From Arcobacter iocasae (GTDB lineage: Bacteria > Campylobacterota > Campylobacteria > Campylobacterales > Arcobacteraceae): 64,000 bases of DNA. The notes beneath the pieces are model-generated. The model saw only the letters and a program-made list of their open reading frames with translations. It had not been told where the DNA came from and did not search any database. Positions 59,743 to 64,000 of this stretch are shown here, in pieces (the stretch's first letter is position 1; every line of letters starts with the position of its first letter). Location of the stretch: the NCBI RefSeq assembly GCF_042214795.1, contig NZ_CP090177.1, positions 1,860,001-1,924,000 of the forward strand, given 5' to 3'. The position numbers and the translations under genes were made by a program.

Positions 59743-61170
59743 TTAATTTTTCCATATTAAGTGTTTTTCTTTTGGTTGAGCATAAAGGTAGCCTTGAGAA
59801 TAATCAATACCCAAATCAATAATTAATTGTGCAAGTTTTTCATTATCAACAAATTCTGCAACAGTTTTGATACCATTAATTTTAGAAAATTCAACAATTA
59901 GTTTTATGATATTGATATTATTTTGATTATTTACAAGGTTTTGAATAAGACTACCATCTATTTTTAGATAGTCAGGTTTTAGTTTTAGAATATTGTTCCA
60001 ATTAGAGTATCCTGAACCAAAGTCATCTAAGGCAACTTTAGTACCATATTGCCTTAGTTGATTTGTAAATTGAATCAAAAACTCATAATCCATTATATTT
60101 TCTGTTTCTAAAAATTCTATTGTCAAACGATTTGCAATATTTGGATGAGAGTCAAGCATTTTAAATATAAATTCATTGGTATGCTGATTTATAACATCAA
60201 TATAAGATAAGTTAATCGAAAACTCATCTGTTAAATCCTTAAAGTCATTAAATGTGTGTTCAAAAATATTTCTGGTAATTTTGTGGTAAAGTTTAAACTT
60301 TTTTGCCACATCAATAAATAAGTAAGGACTTAATAAGATGTCTTTTTCTTTTATTCTAACTAAAGCTTCATATTTATATGTTAGTTTATTTTTATTATCA
60401 TGAATTGCTTGGTAAACAGGAATTACTCTTTTATCTTTAAATCCATTTTCTAGTGTAGTTAACATCTCTAATGAGTCTGATTTTATATCAATATCTTCAT
60501 TATAGTGATAAATACTTTTATGGATACTATTTCTAGCATATCTTAGTGCAGAAAGAGCAGTAAGATATTTAGGTGCTCTTTCTGAATAGGCAAAATTTAA
60601 GTGTATAGTGAATTCGTTTTTATCAAGATTAAAAGATTTTTTTTCAAATAGAAGTTTTATCCTTTTTATAGAATGTTCAATGTTGCTTTCATTAGAATAA
60701 AATGCAAATTCATCTCCATAGATTCTATAAAGTTTTACTTCTAAATTCTCTTTTATTATAGAGTTTAATTCGTTTGCAATCATTACTAGAAGTTTATCAG
60801 CTTTTTTAAATCCAAGATACTTATTAAAAACACCAAAATCAATAACATTTAAAAGAACTACATATTTATATTCACTTTCATTAATATTTAAAAATGCATT
60901 TCTATTTTCTAATTTAGTAAGAGTATCAATTCCATTTATTGAAATAAGTTCTTTTTTAACTTTTTTTAAATCTTTAACTTTTTTGAGTGCATAAAGTGAC
61001 AAGGCAATCAAAATGGAAATAAAGATTAAAAAAAACTCATCTAATTTATATTTTTCATAATCACGAGTGAAGTTGTATATTTTTTCAAATAAATTAAGTT
61101 CAATTAAGATAGGAGAAATTATTAGTATTAATAAAATAAGAATTATTTCATCTGAATATTTTTTTATCAT
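59743..61170 (-). CDS. Membrane GGDEF-EAL protein with degenerate GGDEF
   Basis: This 475-residue protein has two N-terminal helices (about 8-25 and 45-62), a GGDEF-like domain (about 80-235) and an EAL domain (about 240-475). The GGDEF signature reads YGDEF (151-155), so cyclase activity is doubtful; the domain may bind GTP or be regulatory. The EAL domain keeps EAL (268-270), E352 in IEFLE, DDFGSGYSN (382-390), K in YLKIDG and E in VAEFVD, so cyclic di-GMP phosphodiesterase activity is expected. No periplasmic sensor domain of note is present. It would lower c-di-GMP, favouring motility. Confidence 0.9.
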   Translation of the reverse strand: MIKKYSDEIILILLILIISPILIELNLFEKIYNFTRDYEKYKLDEFFLIFISILIALSLYALKKVKDLKKVKKELISINGIDTLTKLENRNAFLNINESEYKYVVLLNVIDFGVFNKYLGFKKADKLLVMIANELNSIIKENLEVKLYRIYGDEFAFYSNESNIEHSIKRIKLLFEKKSFNLDKNEFTIHLNFAYSERAPKYLTALSALRYARNSIHKSIYHYNEDIDIKSDSLEMLTTLENGFKDKRVIPVYQAIHDNKNKLTYKYEALVRIKEKDILLSPYLFIDVAKKFKLYHKITRNIFEHTFNDFKDLTDEFSINLSYIDVINQHTNEFIFKMLDSHPNIANRLTIEFLETENIMDYEFLIQFTNQLRQYGTKVALDDFGSGYSNWNNILKLKPDYLKIDGSLIQNLVNNQNNINIIKLIVEFSKINGIKTVAEFVDNEKLAQLIIDLGIDYSQGYLYAQPKEKHLIWKN

Positions 61171-61269
61171 AGATTACCTTACTTCGATATTTCGGAAGTT
61201 TTTTTATTAATAATAGCAAAAATAAAATAATTATTTTATAAAGAACAAAAAAAATAATTATTTATTCTA

Positions 61270-61662
61270 CTAATCTGAGCTCTGTTTTTCTGTTATCAGT
61301 GCTAAATTATTTAAATCATATTTTTGTAATAAGTCTAAAACTCTTACTACTCTTTTATATTGAACTTTTTCATCGATTCTGACTATTAGTGGTTTGGTTT
61401 TATCTTTTATTTGTTTTAGATTGTCTTCTAATGATTCAAAAGAAACTTCTATTCCTTTTATTGCTAATTTTGTAGGTGAAAGTTCAATAAATATCTCATC
61501 TTTTGATACTTCTGTTTCTTTTGCATTTGATTTTGGTAAATCTAAAACTAAAGCTAATTCTTCTTTTTTAAATACAGAAGTTACTATGAAGAATATAAGT
61601 AAAATAAAAACCACATCAATGATAGGTGTTAAATCCATACCTAAGGATTCTCTTCTTTTCAT
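61270..61662 (-). CDS. exbD: ExbD/TolR family biopolymer transport protein
   Basis: This 130-residue inner-membrane protein has one N-terminal helix with the key aspartate in LTPIIDVVFILLIFFIVTSVF (D in PIID, about 16) and a periplasmic domain. With ExbB it uses the proton gradient to energise TonB or Tol functions. It overlaps the exbB gene by 4 bases. No tonB gene follows in the window, so the partner TonB is encoded elsewhere. Confidence 0.9.
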   Translation of the reverse strand: MKRRESLGMDLTPIIDVVFILLIFFIVTSVFKKEELALVLDLPKSNAKETEVSKDEIFIELSPTKLAIKGIEVSFESLEDNLKQIKDKTKPLIVRIDEKVQYKRVVRVLDLLQKYDLNNLALITEKQSSD

Positions 61663-62135
61663 GATTTAACAATCTCTTTTTTTGCTTTTAGTTCTATGGC
61701 ATCAATTTGTGAAATAAAGTGATTATACGCAATATGGTGTGGAATTGCAACAATAAGACCTGCAATTGTAGTAATTAAGGCTATTGAGATACCATTAGAA
61801 AAAATACTTGGATCTCCAAGTCCATTTTTTGTAATTGCTTCAAAAGATTTAAATACTCCATAAACTGTACCTAAAAGTCCTAGAAGTGGAGCAATTGAAG
61901 CTATATTTTTTATATATGTTAATCCAGTTTCTAATTTTTTTACTTCATATTCTATTTGAGCATATATTGTAAGTGGATTTTGAGTATTTACTTTATCTCT
62001 TACTTTTTTTACCATGGCATTTTTTCTTGGAAGTGTTAAGAATTTCCAAATAATAATAGTAAATCCTATGATGTTTAAAAAGATAAGAATATAAACAATA
62101 ATTCCACCCTTATCAACATATTGCATTAAATCCAT
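61659..62135 (-). CDS. exbB: ExbB/TolQ family proton channel protein
   Basis: This 158-residue protein has three helices (about 12-30, 80-105 and 110-140). The proton channel signatures IASIAPLLGLLGTVYGVFKSFEAI and GISIALITTIAGLIVAIPHHIAYNHF are seen. The protein is short, as in many Campylobacterota ExbB proteins. It is encoded immediately before exbD with overlap. It lies divergent from the PLP enzyme gene. Confidence 0.9.
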   Translation of the reverse strand: MDLMQYVDKGGIIVYILIFLNIIGFTIIIWKFLTLPRKNAMVKKVRDKVNTQNPLTIYAQIEYEVKKLETGLTYIKNIASIAPLLGLLGTVYGVFKSFEAITKNGLGDPSIFSNGISIALITTIAGLIVAIPHHIAYNHFISQIDAIELKAKKEIVKS

Positions 62136-62178
62136 TAGTTACTCCAAATTTTTTAGTTATTTTAGTATAATAAGTTTA

Positions 62179-63066
62179 ATGGAATATATAAACTCAAGAA
62201 TTGACTCAATAAATTTTGAAAATCATCAAGTTTTTTTAAAAAGAGATGACTTATTAAGTAAAGAGTTCTCAGGCAATAAAGCAAGAAAATTTTACTATTT
62301 TTTAAATCAAGATTTTAAAAATATCAAAAAAATCATATCTTTTGGTTCGCCTCAGGCAAACTCTTTATACTCCTTGTCTGTTTTAGCAAAAATAAAAAAT
62401 GTAAAACTAGATTTTTATGTTTCACACATAGCTTCTTTTTTAAAAGAGAATCCCCAAGGTAATTATAAAGAGGCATTAAAAAATGGTGCAAATATAATAG
62501 AAATACAAAAAGATGATTTGACTAGTCAAGAGTATGTAGAACAAGAGATTTTAAAAGATGAAAAAGATTTTGTATATATAGAAGAGGGTGGAAGAGTAAA
62601 AGAGGCTGAATATGGTATAAAGATTTTAGCCCATGAAATAAACACTTGGATAAAAGAAAACGAAAAAGAAAATTTAAAAGTGTTTTTGCCAAGTGGTACA
62701 GGAACAACTGCACTTTTTTTACAAAAACATTTAGAAGTAGAGGTATTAACTTGTCCTTGTGTAGGAGATGAAATCTATCTTAAAAAACAGTTTTTGCAGC
62801 TTAACTCTGATGAATCAAAACACCCTACAATAATAAAAACCAAAAAGAAATATCATTTTGGAAAGCTTTATAAAGAGTTTTATGAAATACATTTAAATCT
62901 TCTAAGACAAACAAATATTGAGTTTGATTTACTTTATGATAGTTTGGGTTGGCTTACTTTAATATCATCAAAAGCTTTTCAAGACAGTAAAATTTTGTAT
63001 ATACACCAAGGTGGGATTTTAGGTAATGAAAGTATGGAAAATAGGTATAAAAACAAATATCTTTAA
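62179..63066 (+). CDS. PLP-dependent ACC deaminase/D-cysteine desulfhydrase-like protein
   Basis: This 295-residue protein is in the tryptophan-synthase-beta-like fold type II PLP family. The PLP lysine is in the motif KEFSGNKARKFYYF (SGNKxRK), and further family motifs are SFGSPQANSLYSLSVLAKI and LPSGTGTTALFLQKHLEVEVLTCPC. ACC deaminase and D-cysteine desulfhydrase share these; the sequence alone does not decide which. It is shorter than typical (about 330). The ACC deaminase name is often applied by homology only; D-cysteine desulfhydrase or another desulfhydrase is at least as likely. Confidence 0.82.
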   Translation: MEYINSRIDSINFENHQVFLKRDDLLSKEFSGNKARKFYYFLNQDFKNIKKIISFGSPQANSLYSLSVLAKIKNVKLDFYVSHIASFLKENPQGNYKEALKNGANIIEIQKDDLTSQEYVEQEILKDEKDFVYIEEGGRVKEAEYGIKILAHEINTWIKENEKENLKVFLPSGTGTTALFLQKHLEVEVLTCPCVGDEIYLKKQFLQLNSDESKHPTIIKTKKKYHFGKLYKEFYEIHLNLLRQTNIEFDLLYDSLGWLTLISSKAFQDSKILYIHQGGILGNESMENRYKNKYL

Positions 63067-63092
63067 GTTTAAATTTACTAGAATGGCGGTTA

Positions 63093-64000
63093 ATGAAAAT
63101 AAATAAATTACTACTAATATTATTATTCTTATCTTCTACTCTTTTTTCAAAAGAATTAGAAAAAGTATCTCTTCAATTAAATTGGAAGTATCAATTTGAA
63201 TTTGCAGGTTTTATAACAGCATATGAAAAAGGATATTACAAAGATATTGGGCTTGATGTAGATATAAAAGAGTTTACAAAAAATACAAATGTAATTGACG
63301 ATGTAATAAACAAAAAAGCTGATTTTGCTATTTTTGATTTATCATTATTTGAATATTATAATGATAAAAAACCTTTAATGCTTTTAGCAAATTATATGAA
63401 AAAATCTGCCTTAGTATTTGTGGCAAAGCAAGATATTATTACTCCATATGATTTTAAAAATAAAACCATAATGGCAAGTAAAAATGAGTTAGAGAAATCT
63501 ATTTTATCAGAACTACTTAAAAAGTTTTCAATTAAAAAAAGTGACTTTAAGAATATTAAACCCCATAGTTTCTCTTCAGAAGATTTTATAAATGGCAAAG
63601 CAGATATTATAACTGCATATTTATCAAATGAATTATATGAAATCAAAAAATCAAAAATCCCTTATAATATAATTGACCCTTCAAATTATGACTTAGCTAC
63701 TTTTAGTCTTAATTTATTTGCCTTAAAAAGTACTGTAGAAAAGAATCCTGAAAAAATAAGAAAATTTATTGATGCTACAAATAAAGGTTGGAAATATGCC
63801 TTTGCACATAAAAAAGAGATTGTTGATATTATTTATAATAAATATTCAAAACTAAAATCAAAAGATGCCCTATTATTTGAAGCAAATGAAATTGAAAAGC
63901 TAATCATGCCAGATATATATGAAATAGGTAGCATTAGAAGTGAATTTATTGGAAGTATACTTAAGAAATTAGAAGATTCTAATTTAAGTAAAAAGGTTAC
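63093..64000 (+). CDS. NMT1/THI5-like periplasmic binding domain protein (partial)
   Basis: About 302 residues are visible, running past the right edge. A signal peptide (MKINKLLLILLFLSSTLFS) is followed by an NMT1/THI5-like fold: KVSLQLNWKYQFEFAGFITAYEKGYYKDIGLDVDIKEF, DFAIFDLSLFEYYN and ADIITAYLSNELYEIKK. The LQLNWKYQFEFAGF motif is typical of this family, which in Arcobacter relatives often forms the sensor part of GGDEF, kinase or chemoreceptor proteins. Whether this gene goes on to an output domain cannot be seen. The start is ATG 63093, 26 bases after the PLP enzyme stop, with GGCGG as a weak ribosome site. Confidence 0.75.
   Translation, partial: MKINKLLLILLFLSSTLFSKELEKVSLQLNWKYQFEFAGFITAYEKGYYKDIGLDVDIKEFTKNTNVIDDVINKKADFAIFDLSLFEYYNDKKPLMLLANYMKKSALVFVAKQDIITPYDFKNKTIMASKNELEKSILSELLKKFSIKKSDFKNIKPHSFSSEDFINGKADIITAYLSNELYEIKKSKIPYNIIDPSNYDLATFSLNLFALKSTVEKNPEKIRKFIDATNKGWKYAFAHKKEIVDIIYNKYSKLKSKDALLFEANEIEKLIMPDIYEIGSIRSEFIGSILKKLEDSNLSKKV

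Noticed and set aside
1..64000. Mobile elements, prophage, CRISPR arrays, toxin-antitoxin or defence systems
   Set aside because: I looked for transposase or integrase motifs, spaced direct repeats and small paired genes, and found none. The window is core and metabolic in nature.

Overview
The window is a very AT-rich (roughly 70-75% A+T by eye), densely coded chromosome segment from a member of the Campylobacterota, most like Arcobacter and its relatives. The evidence is the napAGHBFLD gene order, a peb4-type isomerase next to class II fba, a response regulator whose DNA-binding half is nearly that of Helicobacter HsrA (HP1043) and Campylobacter CosR, several long chemoreceptors, and short AT-rich spacers. 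All genes look chromosomal. I see no insertion sequence, prophage, CRISPR array or integrase, and no gap between genes exceeds 300 bases.

Layout. 1-4.7 kb: iron uptake on the minus strand (DUF3450 fragment; TonB-dependent receptor, DUF3649-like protein and PepSY reductase-like protein), with a Fur-like box before each of the two units. 4.9-6.1 kb: serS. 6.2-18.4 kb: amino-acid metabolism (XRE-cupin regulator, NDH-2-like oxidoreductase plus alanine dehydrogenase, two LysE/RhtB exporters, a Cache chemoreceptor, L-serine dehydratase, aapJQMP ABC transporter). 18.6-30.6 kb: nitrate respiration (periplasmic nitrate reductase operon, a TrpD-like protein, two separate siroheme enzymes, a receptor with a PilJ/NarX-type sensing domain fused to nothing, its Crp/Fnr partner, and moaA). 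30.7-37.1 kb: a mixed block with an EF-hand protein, an ABC ATPase, rpsO, an Rrf2 regulator coupled to a DHH phosphoesterase, a REC-PAS-coiled-coil protein and an MltC-like transglycosylase. 37.2-42.4 kb: a chemoreceptor with a C-terminal CheR/CheB-docking-like tail, then an arsRBC-arsP operon with a perfect operator palindrome. 42.5-54.3 kb: a malonate module (chemoreceptor, GntR regulator, TRAP transporter, mdcACDEGBH). 54.3-58.9 kb: CoA-binding protein, a two-component system whose regulator is the HsrA/CosR homologue, PEB4-type isomerase, fba. 58.9-64 kb: tRNA-Leu(CAA), DUF3124 lipoprotein, GGDEF-EAL protein, ExbBD, a PLP-dependent deaminase/desulfhydrase and the start of an NMT1/THI5-like protein.

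How the parts work together. The Crp/Fnr protein at 28.9-29.5 kb has the FNR-type recognition helix (E-x-x-S-R), and the napA promoter carries an FNR-type box exactly at -41.5 from a good -10. A second box precedes the NADH dehydrogenase-ald unit with the same geometry. The malonate genes follow a consensus promoter with two GTATAC operator cores 21 bp apart. The promoter of the chemoreceptor at 42.5 kb has the same cores with the same 21-bp spacing inside a perfect 14-bp inverted repeat, so the GntR protein probably controls uptake, breakdown and chemotaxis toward malonate or a related acid.

The best candidates for something undescribed are: (1) the malonate chemotaxis-uptake-catabolism regulon; (2) the PilJ/NarX-like sensor without a kinase, co-transcribed with an FNR-like regulator and siroheme methyltransferase; (3) a phosphorylatable HsrA/CosR homologue with its own kinase, whereas the Helicobacter and Campylobacter proteins are orphan regulators.
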